From Nonomuraea pusilla (lineage in GTDB: Bacteria; Actinomycetota; Actinomycetes; Streptosporangiales; Streptosporangiaceae), in NCBI RefSeq assembly GCF_900109355.1, contig NZ_FOBF01000004.1:1-64000 (forward strand): a stretch of DNA of 64,000 nucleotides, given 5' to 3'. Shown one piece after another: positions 26,736 to 35,754 of this stretch (the stretch's first letter is position 1; the number at the start of each line of letters is the position of its first letter). A program made the position numbers and the translations under genes. The notes under the pieces were generated by a model. The model worked only from the letters and a program-made list of their open reading frames with translations, searched no databases and was not told where the DNA came from.

Positions 26736-27125
26736 TCACACCTCCCGGTTCGAGCTCGGCACCCCCAGCCCCCACGAGACGATCTTCTGCGGGGTGATCC
26801 TGATGATCTCGCCCGAGAACCCGGGCAGCGGCGGCTCCTGGTTCTCCAGCGCCTCGGCGGTGCCGCGGATCTCGATGCCCCGGACGGTCCAGGGGGCGAC
26901 GGAGGCCAGCTCGTCGATCACGAGGGCGGCGGTGCTGCCCGCCCGTACGTTCCTGAACTTCTTGCTGGCGCCCATGCCGTGGCCGCCGATGTCGACGGTG
27001 CCGCTCTTGGCGTCGACGAAGAAGCCGACCGGGTTGTTCTGCACGCGTCCGCGCGGATCGACGGTGGCCAGGCGGCCCAGGCGCTGCGTGGCCATGAAGT
27101 CGAGTTCTTCCTGGGTGAAGGTCAT
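26736..27125 (-). CDS. PPOX-class F420-dependent oxidoreductase, 129 aa
   Basis: Split beta-barrel flavin/F420-binding protein: FMATQRLGRLATVDPRGRVQ, NPVGFFVDAKSGTVDIGGHG, KKFRNVRAGSTAALVIDELA and RGIEIRGTAEAL. Length matches the F420-dependent PPOX subfamily common in actinobacteria. The exact substrate is unknown. The ATG at 27,125 (MTFTQEELDFMATQ) is preferred to the upstream start because it matches the family N-terminus. Same strand as the kinase, 25 bp upstream of it. Confidence 0.85.
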   Translation of the reverse strand: MTFTQEELDFMATQRLGRLATVDPRGRVQNNPVGFFVDAKSGTVDIGGHGMGASKKFRNVRAGSTAALVIDELASVAPWTVRGIEIRGTAEALENQEPPLPGFSGEIIRITPQKIVSWGLGVPSSNREV

Positions 27126-27158
27126 GGGCCCAGGATGCGACCTCAAGTCACCTTGAGG

Positions 27159-28067
27159 TCAAGCGTAGCCGCCGGTGAGCCAGCGCACGGGGTTGTCGCG
27201 GGTGACGAGGCGGACGACGTCCTCGCCGACTCCGGCCTCGCGCAGGGCCGGCAGCAGGGAGTGGAACAGGGCGCCGTAGCCGGGGCCGTCGTACCGGCGG
27301 ATCTGGGCGACCCGGCTCAGGCCGGTGCTGAGGAGCAGGCGCTCGGCGTGGCCGTCCTCGACGAGGGCGAGCGCCGTCCGCACGACCTGCTCGGTGCTCT
27401 GGGACAGGGCGGTCAGGCTGACGTACGCGCCCGCTTCGGCGATCTTCCTGGCCGCCCCGGGGTCGGCGCCCGTGTGCCCGACGGCGACGCGGGAGCCCGG
27501 CAGGCCCTGGCCGAGCAGGATCTCCAGCAGCGCGGGGCCGTCCTGCCCGTGCGTGGCGACCGACAGCCGGGACTGCTTCGCGGCGCGGGCGGTGGCGACG
27601 AGGGCGCGTTCCTCGCGCGGCGTCGGCTGGGGGCCCCAGCAGCCGACCTCGCCGATGACGCCGGGGAAGACGCCGGTCTCGTCCAGGCCGTTGGAGATCT
27701 CGGCCATGAGCCGCCGGGTGAGCGCGTCGACGTCGCCGTCGCCGATGGCGCTGAACGGTTCGGCGAACAGCCCGGTGCCGGCCACGACGGGGACGCGGCT
27801 GTAGGCGGCGATCCTGGCCAGGGCGGAGGCGTCGCGCCCCATGCCGATGGAGGTGAGGTCCACGACCAGGCCGAGTTCCTCGCTGTCGCGCAGCTCGCGG
27901 AGCTCGGCGGCGACGGCCTGCTCCTCGTCGAGCCACCGGTACGGGTCGGAGTCGACGCCGACGGCCCAGCGCATGTCGGTGCGGAGGTGCTCGTGGGGGA
28001 GTACGGCTCCGGTGACGGCGGCGGCGCGGATGGGACCGGTGACGGTACGGAGCATGACCTCGGGCAT
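27159..28067 (-). CDS. Phosphotriesterase-family hydrolase lacking the usual catalytic Asp, about 302 aa
   Basis: Amidohydrolase-type barrel: HxH in VLPHEHLRTDMRW, bridging carboxylate in VIGEVGCWGP, His in VATHGQDGP and VGHTGADPG. The late motif usually reading GMDxxR is STGLSR here, so the metal-binding and base-providing Asp appears to be Gly. Activity may be altered or lost. Start at 28,067 (MPEVMLRTVTGPI): GATAAT lies seven bases upstream, which would fit a leaderless transcript; ATG 28,076 is an alternative. Its neighbours give no pathway clue. Confidence 0.8.
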   Translation of the reverse strand: MPEVMLRTVTGPIRAAAVTGAVLPHEHLRTDMRWAVGVDSDPYRWLDEEQAVAAELRELRDSEELGLVVDLTSIGMGRDASALARIAAYSRVPVVAGTGLFAEPFSAIGDGDVDALTRRLMAEISNGLDETGVFPGVIGEVGCWGPQPTPREERALVATARAAKQSRLSVATHGQDGPALLEILLGQGLPGSRVAVGHTGADPGAARKIAEAGAYVSLTALSQSTEQVVRTALALVEDGHAERLLLSTGLSRVAQIRRYDGPGYGALFHSLLPALREAGVGEDVVRLVTRDNPVRWLTGGYA

Positions 28068-28214
28068 ACCCGACATTATCCGACTATCGCCCAAGGTCTC
28101 CGGCTGTAGTGCCAGATTTTACTGTCTGGGTGGTTTAGCGAGCTGCAAGTCGTTCACCAGGACGACGTAACCGCCCCGCGTATCCTGGGGACAACCGACC
28201 GACACGGGGGAAAC

Positions 28215-28679
28215 GTGCCGATCCACAACTCCGACACCGGCGACGCCGACCTGATCAAGGACGAGGCGGCCGGCCGTTCGTCCATGCCGGAGCGCCGCAC
28301 CGGCATCCACGGCTGGCTCGACGGCGTCAGGTCCACCCGCACAGGGGCCCTCACCCTGAAGATCGTCATCGGCGTCATCGGCGCCGTCATGGTAGCCGGC
28401 GGCCTCATCATGGTGCCGTTCCCCGGGCCGGGGTGGCTGGTCGTGTTCGCCGGCCTCGCCGTGCTGGCCACCGAGTTCATCTGGGCGCACCGGCTGCTGG
28501 AGTTCGGCAAGCGCACGCTGCACGCCTGGACGCAGTGGTACAAGCGCCAGGGCTGGACGGTCCGCATCGCCGTGCTGCTCGTCACCGTGGCCGCCGCGGG
28601 CGCCATCGTCTACGTGGGCCTGCGGTCGGTCGGTGTGGACGTCGTCGAACTCGCGCTCCGCTTCGTCCAGCCCGGCTAG
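28215..28679 (+). CDS. TIGR02611-type membrane protein with PGPGW motif, 154 aa
   Basis: Three hydrophobic segments: LKIVIGVIGAVMVAGGLIMV, LVVFAGLAVLATEFIWAHRL and VRIAVLLVTVAAAGAIVYVG. PFPGPGW between the first two is the signature of this actinobacterial family. Function unknown. The GTG at 28,215 follows GGGGGAAAC. A GC-rich imperfect stem at about 28,691-28,715 after the stop may end transcription. Confidence 0.8.
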   Translation: MPIHNSDTGDADLIKDEAAGRSSMPERRTGIHGWLDGVRSTRTGALTLKIVIGVIGAVMVAGGLIMVPFPGPGWLVVFAGLAVLATEFIWAHRLLEFGKRTLHAWTQWYKRQGWTVRIAVLLVTVAAAGAIVYVGLRSVGVDVVELALRFVQPG

Positions 28680-28775
28680 CCACCCCGCCGGGAACCGGCC
28701 CGGGCGGGACGGGCGGGCCAGACCGGGTGGTTATCGCACGAGATATCCGGCAGCGGCTCTGCCTATCTTTGCGGC

Positions 28776-29741
28776 GTGATCGCCCGTCTCGCCGCCGCGC
28801 TGACCCTGACGCTCCTCGCCCCCGCGACCGCGCGGGCCGAACCGCTGACCGCGCGGGCCGACGTGTCGCTGCCCGGTTCGGGCGGCGTGACGTACCGGGA
28901 GCAGGCGGGTGACCCGGTGCGGCTCACCGCCTACGGGCTCGGCACCCGCGCCGCGTACCTGCGGGCCCCGTCCGGCGCCGCCTTCACCAGGAACGCCGCG
29001 CTCTCCGAGGTCTCCGTCTCGCCCGACGGCAGGCTGGCGGCGGGCGTGCCGAAGGCGTACCGCGACGGGTTCGACGCGCTCGTCCTCACCGACAGGGCCA
29101 CCGGCAGGAGCGTCCGCGTACGCACCGTCAGGAAGCCGCTGACCGCCTCGTACGCCTCCTGGTCGCGCGACGGGCGGCGGGTCGCGCTCACCGTCCAGAG
29201 CAGGACGGGCGGCGCCTGGCGCGCGGTCGGCTTCACCGTCGTGGACGTCCGCACCGGCGCCGCGAGGACGGTCGGCGTGGCCGGCCTGCCGCCGAAGGCG
29301 GGCTTCTGGTGGAGCCCCGGCGGCTCGCTGGTGGCGTCGTACGGCGGGGGCGTGCGCTTCTACCGGGCGGCCGACGGCGCGGTGGTGCGCACCCTGCGGG
29401 GCGTCGGCCGGCCGACGGGGCCCGAGGATCCGTTCTCGCCGTCGGGCACGAGGCTGGCGACGTGGTGCCCGCCGCCGTCGGGCAGGCAGGCGGCGGGGGA
29501 GCAGCTCTGCGTCGTGGACGTGGCCTCCGGCACGGTGGCCCGGCGGATGGCTCCCCGGCCCGAGGCGGTCTTCGGCTGGTGGGACGACACCCACCTGGTG
29601 GGCGTGGCGCGGCAGGGCACCGGCTACCGGCTGGCCGTGCTCGACCTCGCGGGGAGGGCGACCCGCGCCCTCGCGGACGTGCCGCGCCCGGCGTGGGACG
29701 CGGACCTGTGGGTGTCGTTCACCCGCGCCCGCGCGAAATAG
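28776..29741 (+). CDS. Secreted beta-propeller-like protein, 321 aa
   Basis: Sec signal peptide IARLAAALTLTLLAPATARA with cleavage after ARA. The mature part has repeated blade-like strands: LSEVSVSPDGRLAAGVPK, ASYASWSRDGRRVALTVQSR, FWWSPGGSLVASYGGGVRFY and DPFSPSGTRLATW, as in WD40-like/TolB-type propellers. It has no catalytic motif and no lipobox, so it is probably exported as a soluble wall-space protein. Monocistronic between the membrane protein and the convergent GroES-like gene. Confidence 0.75.
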   Translation: MIARLAAALTLTLLAPATARAEPLTARADVSLPGSGGVTYREQAGDPVRLTAYGLGTRAAYLRAPSGAAFTRNAALSEVSVSPDGRLAAGVPKAYRDGFDALVLTDRATGRSVRVRTVRKPLTASYASWSRDGRRVALTVQSRTGGAWRAVGFTVVDVRTGAARTVGVAGLPPKAGFWWSPGGSLVASYGGGVRFYRAADGAVVRTLRGVGRPTGPEDPFSPSGTRLATWCPPPSGRQAAGEQLCVVDVASGTVARRMAPRPEAVFGWWDDTHLVGVARQGTGYRLAVLDLAGRATRALADVPRPAWDADLWVSFTRARAK

Positions 29742-29810
29742 CCGCAGCCGGACGCGGCGGCCCCGCCGGGAGCGGCGGTGAGCTCGTCAGGGACGGCGGC
29801 GGTGAGCTCG

Positions 29811-30131
29811 TCAGAGGTACAGGCCGGTGCCGTGGTCGGTCTCCTGGGTGGCGACGGCGTGCAGGTCGCGCTCGCGCATGACGAGGTACACGTGCGTGTG
29901 CAGCTCCACCTCGAACTGCTCCTCGGGGTTGAGCAGCACCTTGTCGCCCACCTTCACGGAACGGACGTTCGCGCCGACGCCGCAGACCTCGCCCCAGGCC
30001 AGCCTGTTGGGCATCTTGACCGTGGCGGGGATGACGATGCCCGAGCCGCTGCGCCGCTCCTCGGCCTCGTGCTCGAGCCGGATCATCACCCGGTCGTGCA
30101 GCATCTGAATCTCGAACTTGGGCTCTTCCAC
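29811..30131 (-). CDS. GroES-family co-chaperonin-like protein, 106 aa
   Basis: Single Cpn10 domain: QMLHDRVMIRLEHEAEERRS, GIVIPATVKMPNRLAWGEV, GVGANVRSVKVGDKVLLNPE. The mobile-loop GGI motif is replaced by SGSGIVIPA, and the C-terminus is longer than in housekeeping GroES. No groEL lies beside it, so this is a stand-alone paralogue whose partner is uncertain. Divergent from the next gene. Confidence 0.82.
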   Translation of the reverse strand: MEEPKFEIQMLHDRVMIRLEHEAEERRSGSGIVIPATVKMPNRLAWGEVCGVGANVRSVKVGDKVLLNPEEQFEVELHTHVYLVMRERDLHAVATQETDHGTGLYL

Positions 30132-30277
30132 AGGGCAAGTTTACGATCCGCCGCCACGCGGCCACTCCCGTGTGCCCGCCGCGGCCCGCTGAGCAGTGTG
30201 AATCCCGGCGGCGGCGGCGCGGGTTCCGCTATGAATGCGGGGAGGCGGTTCACGGCAGCACGGGGGATCGGGGGCGC

Positions 30278-30910
30278 GTGCCGGGCAGGTGGCTGTGCAG
30301 CGAGAGCGGCGAGGGCGCGGACGGTGGCGCAAACGGTGGCGCAGACGGTGGCGCGGACGGCGGGCCGCCCCGCCTGGCGGTGCTCGACGTCGAGGGGCGC
30401 CCCAGGGACCCTGCCGTCGCCGTCGTGGCGCGCCGCCTGGCCGCCGCGGGCACCGAGGTGGTGGCGCGCGTCGACACCGACTTCGGGCTGCGGCCGCTCG
30501 CCGACGTCCGCGCCGACCTGCGGCGCCACCAGTCCTGGTACGGCGTCATGGGAGCGTTCCTCGACCAGGCGGCGGCCTGCGGCGAACGGCTCGGCCACTA
30601 CCGGGCGATCGCCGCGTCGGTGCCCGGCGCCGTCGTGCTGAACCCGGGCGTCTACCCCGACCCCGCGTACGCCGAGCTGGCCGACGTGCTGGTGACGTTC
30701 GACGGGCCGCTCGCGGCGTACCGGGCGATGCGGGAGCCGTCGTGGGCGCGCGAGCTGGACCGCGCCAGGTTCTGCCACGTCATCCACGACGTGCCGGGCG
30801 CGGCGCGGGCGGCGGTGCTGCGCCGGGCCTCCAGGTACGCGGGCGTCGTGGTCGTCCGCCCCTGGACGGGCGCCCCCGCCCCCCGCGGCCGGGCGGCCGT
30901 GGCGACCTAG
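30278..30910 (+). CDS. Spherulation-specific family 4-like protein, 210 aa
   Basis: TIM-barrel-like fragments of the spherulin-4 family: VARVDTDFGLRPLADVRADL, RHQSWYGVMGAFLDQAA, VVLNPGVYPDPAYAELADVL, VTFDGPLAAYR and FCHVIHDVP. Related to glycosidase-type secreted proteins, but no signal peptide is seen. The N-terminus holds a Gly/Ala/Asp repeat (GADGGANGGADGGADGG) where the first beta strand should begin, so the copy may be altered. The GTG at 30,278 is my choice; GTG 30,170 is possible. Function not established. Confidence 0.6.
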   Translation: MPGRWLCSESGEGADGGANGGADGGADGGPPRLAVLDVEGRPRDPAVAVVARRLAAAGTEVVARVDTDFGLRPLADVRADLRRHQSWYGVMGAFLDQAAACGERLGHYRAIAASVPGAVVLNPGVYPDPAYAELADVLVTFDGPLAAYRAMREPSWARELDRARFCHVIHDVPGAARAAVLRRASRYAGVVVVRPWTGAPAPRGRAAVAT

Positions 30911-30962
30911 AGATCCCGGAGGGACGTCGCCTTGCGGTCGCCCGGCCGCCGGGATGCCCGGG

Positions 30963-31895
30963 TCAGGGGAGGCGCAGGGTCGCGAACACCGGGCGGTGGT
31001 CGGTGCCGCCCAGCGACAGCACCCGGAAGTCCGTCACGCCCATCCGCTCGTCGGCCAGGACGTGGTCGATGGTCACGCCGAACGGTCCCCAGCCGCCCTG
31101 CGGCCAGGTGGCGCGCAGACCGTGACCGGCGGCGTCGGCCGCGTCGCGGTAGCCGTCCGCCAGCAGGTCCCGCACCGGCAGGTGGTCGAGCGTGGCGTTG
31201 AAGTCCCCGGCGAGCAGCCGCAGCGGTCCGCCGCCGCCGCGCGGCAGCGCCTCCAGCCCCTGCCGCCAGCACGGGGCCCTGCCGTAGCGCTTGGGCGCGC
31301 ACGGGTGCACCGACACCACCTCGATCCGTCCGGCGTGCGGGTGCGCCAGGAACGCCCTGGCCTGCCCGAAGGGGCCGTACTGGATGGCCTGGCCCGGGGT
31401 GAGGGGGTGGCGGGCGTAGACGGCGGATCCGCCGACGCCGGGCAGCGGCCGGGTGACGGCGTGGGGCAGCAGGTCGCGCAGCCCTTCGCCCTCCAGCCGG
31501 TCCAGGGCCTTCGGCGTGAGCTCCTGGAGGGCGAGGACGTCGGGCTTCAGCTCCTCGACCAGCGCCACCAGCCGCGCAGGGTCGGCCATGCCGACCATTA
31601 GGTTGGCGGCCAGGACGCGCAGCTCGGGCCCCTTCGCGGCGGGGCCGCCGCCGTCGGGCAGCGCCCTGGGCAGTACGGCGACGCCGAGCGCGACGGCCGC
31701 GGCGAGCGCGACCAGGACGGCCGCCCGCCGCCGCAGCAGCAGGGCGAGGCCGAGCGCGAGCACGGCGGCCGCGGCGGCGTAGGGGGTGAACGCGACCGCG
31801 GGCACCCACGGCCAGTCCGGTTCGAACCCGCTCCACCTGATCGCCGCCCACACGGCGAAGGGCGTCACCGCCGCCCAGCTCATCCACGTTCGCAT
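30963..31895 (-). CDS. Membrane-anchored endonuclease/exonuclease/phosphatase-family protein, 310 aa
   Basis: Three hydrophobic segments in the first 95 residues (WAAVTPFAVWAAI, AVLALGLALLL, AAVLVALAAAVALGVAVLP) precede an EEP domain: RVLAANLMVG, DVLALQELTPKALDRL (metal Glu), LLAGDFNATLDHLPV, TIDHVLADERM and GTDHRPVFATLRLP (catalytic His). This layout recalls actinobacterial membrane EEP phosphodiesterases facing outwards; the substrate could be a phospholipid or nucleic acid. ATG at 31,895. Divergent from the M20 peptidase gene, 55 bp apart. Confidence 0.87.
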   Translation of the reverse strand: MRTWMSWAAVTPFAVWAAIRWSGFEPDWPWVPAVAFTPYAAAAAVLALGLALLLRRRAAVLVALAAAVALGVAVLPRALPDGGGPAAKGPELRVLAANLMVGMADPARLVALVEELKPDVLALQELTPKALDRLEGEGLRDLLPHAVTRPLPGVGGSAVYARHPLTPGQAIQYGPFGQARAFLAHPHAGRIEVVSVHPCAPKRYGRAPCWRQGLEALPRGGGGPLRLLAGDFNATLDHLPVRDLLADGYRDAADAAGHGLRATWPQGGWGPFGVTIDHVLADERMGVTDFRVLSLGGTDHRPVFATLRLP

Positions 31896-31950
31896 GTCTC
31901 TGTATCGCCCTGTCTGCCCATTCGGGTTCACGCGTGAGAAGGTGGGCACC

Positions 31951-33204
31951 ATGCGCGACGCGGAAGCCCGGGTGCTGAACGCCATCGACGAGGCGGAGAC
32001 GGTGAGCCTGCTGGCGGAGGCGGTCAGGGTGCCGAGCGTCACCGGCACCGACGCCGAGTCCGACCTGCAGCACAGGTTCGCCCGCCTGCTCACCGAGTCC
32101 GGCCTGGACGTGGACGTCTGGAAGCTCGACCTGGCAGGCCTGGCGGCGCGCGAGGGCTTCCCCGGCACCGAGGCCCCGAGGAGCGAGGGGTACGGCGTGG
32201 TGGGGGTGACCGGGGGCGAGGGCGTCCCGGCGCTGGCGCTGCAGGGCCACGTGGACGTCGTGCCCACCGGAGACCTGGCCAGGTGGGAGGGCAGCGACCC
32301 GTTCGCGGCCTGGGTCACCGGCGACGTCCTGCACGGCAGGGGCGCCTGCGACATGAAGGCGGGCCTCGTCGCGAACCTGGCCGTGGCCCGCGCCGTGCAC
32401 CGCTCCGGGGTGCGGCTGGCCAGGCCGCTGGCGGTGCACTGCGTGGTCAGCGAGGAGGACGGCGGGCTCGGCGCGTTCGCCACCCTGGACAGGGGGCACA
32501 CGGCGGAGGCGGCCGTCATCACCGAGCCCACGGGCGGCGCCGTGATCACGGCCAACGCCGGGGCCCTGACGTTCCGCCTGGAGGTGGCCGGGCGGGCGGC
32601 GCACGGCGCGACCCGGTACGAGGGCGTCAACGCGATCGAGGCGTTCTGGCCGGTGTTCGAGGCGATCAGGCGGCTGGAGGCCGAACGCAACAGGGACGTC
32701 CCCGAGCTCTTCCGCGGCAACGCGATGCCGTACCCGATCGAGGTCGGGGTCGTGCGGGCGGGCGACTGGGCGAGCACGGTGCCCGACCTGCTCGTGGCGG
32801 AGGGGCGGCTGGGCGTGCGGCTGGACGAGGACCCGGCAGACGCGCGCGCCGCCTTCGAGGAGGCGGTCGCGGGCACGGCGCACCCCTGGCTGCGGCACCA
32901 CCCGCCCGCCGTCACCTGGCCGGGCGGGCAGTTCGCGAGCGGCAGGCTGCCCGCGGGGCACGAGCTGCTCGGCCAGGTGAATGGCGCCGTGGCGGACGTC
33001 GCGGGCCGCACGCCCGAGGAGAGCGCGGCGCCGTACGGGAGCGACCTGCGGCTGTACGCGTCGGGAGGCATCCCGACGCTGCACTACGGGCCGGGCGACG
33101 TGCGGTTCGCGCACGCGCCGAGGGAGCAGGTGGAGCTGCGGGAGCTGCGCGAGGTGACCCGGGCGCTGGCGCTGCTCACGGTGCGCCGCTGCGGCGTCCT
33201 GTGA
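31951..33204 (+). CDS. M20 peptidase, ArgE/DapE family, 417 aa
   Basis: Zinc-dependent amide hydrolase. LALQGHVDVVPTGD (metal His and Asp), HGRGACDMKAGL (bridging Asp), VVSEEDGGLGAF (catalytic Glu pair), ITEPTGGAVI (metal Glu), with the dimerisation lid at about 200-320 and LHYGPGDVRFAHAPREQV near the end (last His). Family members deacylate acetylornithine, succinyl-diaminopimelate or related N-acyl amino acids; no arg or dap genes are linked here. The ATG at 31,951 is preferred over longer frames that run into the promoter. Confidence 0.88.
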   Translation: MRDAEARVLNAIDEAETVSLLAEAVRVPSVTGTDAESDLQHRFARLLTESGLDVDVWKLDLAGLAAREGFPGTEAPRSEGYGVVGVTGGEGVPALALQGHVDVVPTGDLARWEGSDPFAAWVTGDVLHGRGACDMKAGLVANLAVARAVHRSGVRLARPLAVHCVVSEEDGGLGAFATLDRGHTAEAAVITEPTGGAVITANAGALTFRLEVAGRAAHGATRYEGVNAIEAFWPVFEAIRRLEAERNRDVPELFRGNAMPYPIEVGVVRAGDWASTVPDLLVAEGRLGVRLDEDPADARAAFEEAVAGTAHPWLRHHPPAVTWPGGQFASGRLPAGHELLGQVNGAVADVAGRTPEESAAPYGSDLRLYASGGIPTLHYGPGDVRFAHAPREQVELRELREVTRALALLTVRRCGVL

Positions 33205-33267
33205 ACGCGGGAGGGCCCGCGCTCACGGTGCGCCGCCGCGGCGTCCGGTGAACGCCCGGGGGCCCGT
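33174..33267. repeat. 47-bp imperfect tandem duplication across the M20 gene stop
   Basis: The unit at 33,174-33,220 is repeated at 33,221-33,267 with only a handful of changes. It includes the last codons (LTVRRCGVL) and the stop codon, so a ghost copy of the gene end (LTVRRRGVR) follows the true stop. It looks like a recent local duplication. Confidence 0.8.
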
Positions 33268-33321
33268 GTCCGGCGGGCTCCGCGTTGCGGCGCGGCAGAC
33301 AACAGGACTACAGTCCGAATC

Positions 33322-33927
33322 ATGGAGAGCATCCCGCTCGAACTGCTGACCGGCCGCCCGGTCCAGGAGCGCGCCGACGCGGCCCGCAACAGGGAGAAGG
33401 TGCTCGCGGCGGCGGCCAGGCTGTTCGCGGAGAAGGGCGTCGAGGCCGTGTCCATGGACGCCGTGGCCGCGGAGGCCGGGGTCGGCAAGGGCACGCTGTT
33501 CCGCAGGTTCGGCGACAAGGCGGGGCTGGCGGCGGCGCTGCTCGACGCCCGCGAGCGCGACCTCCAGCAGCGCGTACTGTCGGGCCCGCCGCCGCTCGGC
33601 CCGGGGGCTCCGCCCGCCGAGCGGCTCGCCGCGTTCGTCCGCGCCTACCTCGGCTACCTGTTCGCCCACCTCGACCTCGTACGCATGTCGGAGACGGCCA
33701 GCCCGGGGGCCCGCTACCGCATCGGCGCGTACCGCTTCTGGCACCGGCACGTCGCCATCCTGCTCGCCGAGGCCCGTCCGGGCGTGGACGCCGACGCGCT
33801 GGCGCACGCGCTGCTCGCCGCCGTGGCGGCGGAGCCCGCGGGCACGCTCGCGGCGGAGTGCGGTCGCGAACGGGCGGAGGCCGCCGTCGAGGAGCTGGCC
33901 GCCGCCCTGACCCGCGGCCACGCCTGA
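33322..33927 (+). CDS. TetR-family transcriptional regulator, 201 aa
   Basis: The N-terminal helix-turn-helix is clear: NREKVLAAAARLFAEKGVEA, SMDAVAAEAGVGKGTLFRRF, DKAGLAAALLDARER. The ligand domain is helical (FVRAYLGYLFAHLDLVRMSE). The product is a repressor type with an unknown inducer. Convergent with the siderophore ABC operon, 16 bp away, and 117 bp downstream of the M20 gene, with the tandem duplication between. Its target is probably elsewhere or itself. Confidence 0.9.
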   Translation: MESIPLELLTGRPVQERADAARNREKVLAAAARLFAEKGVEAVSMDAVAAEAGVGKGTLFRRFGDKAGLAAALLDARERDLQQRVLSGPPPLGPGAPPAERLAAFVRAYLGYLFAHLDLVRMSETASPGARYRIGAYRFWHRHVAILLAEARPGVDADALAHALLAAVAAEPAGTLAAECGRERAEAAVEELAAALTRGHA

Positions 33928-33943
33928 ACCGGGAGCCGCGGGA

Positions 33944-34747
33944 TCAGGCCGGGGCGGAGGCCCGGCGGCGCGCCTCGGGCACGATGAGCGGCGTGCCGGT
34001 CTGCGGGTCCTCGATGATCTCGCAGCGCAGCCCGAAGACGTGCCCGACCAGCTCGGGGGTGACGACCGCCCCGGGCTCGCCCTCCGCGACGACCTCGCCC
34101 GCCTTCATGACGACGAGGTGGGTGGCGTACCTGCAGGCCTGATTGAGGTCGTGCAGCACGGCGACCAGGGTGCGCCCCGCCTCGTGCAGGTCGGCGCACA
34201 GGTCGAGCACCTCGATCTGGTGGGCGATGTCGAGGAACGTGGTGGGCTCGTCGAGGAGCAGGATCGGCGTCTCCTGGGCGAGCGCCATGGCCAGCCACAC
34301 CCGCTGCCGCTGGCCGCCGGACAGCTCGTCCACCAGCCTGTCGGCCAGGTCGGCCACGTCGGTGGAGCGCATCGCCTCGGCCACGGCCGCCTCGTCGGCC
34401 CGTGACCACTGCCGCATGAGCCGCTGGTGCGGGTAGCGGCCCCGCGCGACCAGGTCGGCGACGGTGATGCCGTCGGGGACGATCGAGCTCTGCGGCAGCA
34501 GGCCGAGCCGCCGCGCCACCTCCTTCGACGGCAGGGACGTGATGACGCTCCCGTCGAGGTGGACGGCGCCCGTCCTGGGCTTGAGCATCCTGGCCAGGGC
34601 GCGCAGCAGGGTGGACTTGCCGCAGGCGTTCGGCCCGACGATCACGGTGAACGACCGGTCGGGGATCGCGACGTCCAGGCCGGTCGCCACGACCCGCTGG
34701 TCGTAGGCGAGGGTGAGGTCGCCGGCCGACAGGCGCGAGACGGTCAT
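33944..34747 (-). CDS. Ferric-siderophore ABC transporter ATP-binding protein, 267 aa
   Basis: FecE/FepC-type ATPase: Walker A VGPNACGKSTLLRAL, Q loop LLPQSS, signature ELSGGQRQRVWLAMAL, Walker B LLLDEPTTFLD and switch His in VLHDLNQACR. It powers import through the two permeases encoded upstream. The ATG overlaps the permease stop (34,745-34,749). Last gene of the minus-strand part of an iron-regulated locus. Confidence 0.93.
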   Translation of the reverse strand: MTVSRLSAGDLTLAYDQRVVATGLDVAIPDRSFTVIVGPNACGKSTLLRALARMLKPRTGAVHLDGSVITSLPSKEVARRLGLLPQSSIVPDGITVADLVARGRYPHQRLMRQWSRADEAAVAEAMRSTDVADLADRLVDELSGGQRQRVWLAMALAQETPILLLDEPTTFLDIAHQIEVLDLCADLHEAGRTLVAVLHDLNQACRYATHLVVMKAGEVVAEGEPGAVVTPELVGHVFGLRCEIIEDPQTGTPLIVPEARRRASAPA

Positions 34748-35754
34748 CAGTGGCGTTCCTTCCGCAGGAGGAGGGCGAGGTAGGCGCCGCCGATCCCGGC
34801 GGTCAGCACGCCGACGGGGAGCTGGGTGGGGGCGAGCAGCCGCTGCGCGGCCAGGTCGGCGCCGGTCAGCAGCACGGCGCCGACGAGCGCGGACGCGCCG
34901 AGCGTCACGCCGGGGGAGCGGGTCAGCCTGCGGGCGACCTGGGGCGCGGCGAGCGCGACGAAGACGACGGGCCCGGCGGCGGCGGTGGCGGTGCCCGACA
35001 GCAGCACCCCGGCCGCGACGGCGGCGGCCCGCACCGCCTCGACCCGGACGCCCGCGGCCCGCGCCGCGTCGTCGCCCATCTCGATCATCCGCAGCGGCCT
35101 GGCCGCGACGGCCGCGACCGGCAGCAGCACGGCCAGCGCGACCGCCACGGGGACGGCGTGGTCCCATCCGCGCCCGCTCAGGCTGCCGGTCAGCCAGGCG
35201 CCCGCCGTGGCCGCGTCGTTGATGTTCGCCCTGGTCAGCAGGTACGAGTTGACGGCGAGCAGCAGGGCGTTGACGCCGATGCCGACGAGCACGAGCCGGT
35301 GGCCGGCCACGCCGCCGCGGAAGGCGAGCGCGTAGACCAGCGCGGCCGTGGTGACGCACCCGGCGAGCGCGCCGCCCGCGATCGTCATCGCGGAGCCGCC
35401 CGCGACGACGGCGAGGATGCCGCCGGTCGAGGCGCCCGCGGTGAAGCCGATGAAGTCGGGGCTGCCGAGGGGGTTCCTGGTGAGGCTCTGGAAGATCGCG
35501 CCGCTGACGCCGAAGGCCGCGCCGACCAGCAGCCCGGTCACGACGCGGGGCGCGCGCAGCCTGCTCACGACGAGGTCGGCGGCGGGCGTGCCGTCGCCGG
35601 TGAGCGCGGCGAGCACGTCGCGTACGGGCAGGGTGTACTCGCCGGTGGCGACGGCGGCCACGGCGACGGTGCAGCCCGCGAGGGCGAGGGCCGCGCAGAC
35701 GAGCAGGGCGCGCGGCGCGAGCCGCACCGACCAGGGGCCGAGGCGCACGGTCAC
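34747..35754 (-). CDS. Siderophore ABC transporter permease (FecD/FepG type), 335 aa
   Basis: FecCD permease with about ten membrane segments; motifs GLLVGAAFGVSGAIFQSLTR, NPLGSPDFIGFTAGAS, GVNALLLAVNSYLLTRANIN and the coupling loop GDDAARAAGVRVEAVR. The GTG at 35,754 overlaps the upstream permease stop by 4 bp. Forms a heterodimer with the next protein. Confidence 0.92.
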   Translation of the reverse strand: MTVRLGPWSVRLAPRALLVCAALALAGCTVAVAAVATGEYTLPVRDVLAALTGDGTPAADLVVSRLRAPRVVTGLLVGAAFGVSGAIFQSLTRNPLGSPDFIGFTAGASTGGILAVVAGGSAMTIAGGALAGCVTTAALVYALAFRGGVAGHRLVLVGIGVNALLLAVNSYLLTRANINDAATAGAWLTGSLSGRGWDHAVPVAVALAVLLPVAAVAARPLRMIEMGDDAARAAGVRVEAVRAAAVAAGVLLSGTATAAAGPVVFVALAAPQVARRLTRSPGVTLGASALVGAVLLTGADLAAQRLLAPTQLPVGVLTAGIGGAYLALLLRKERH

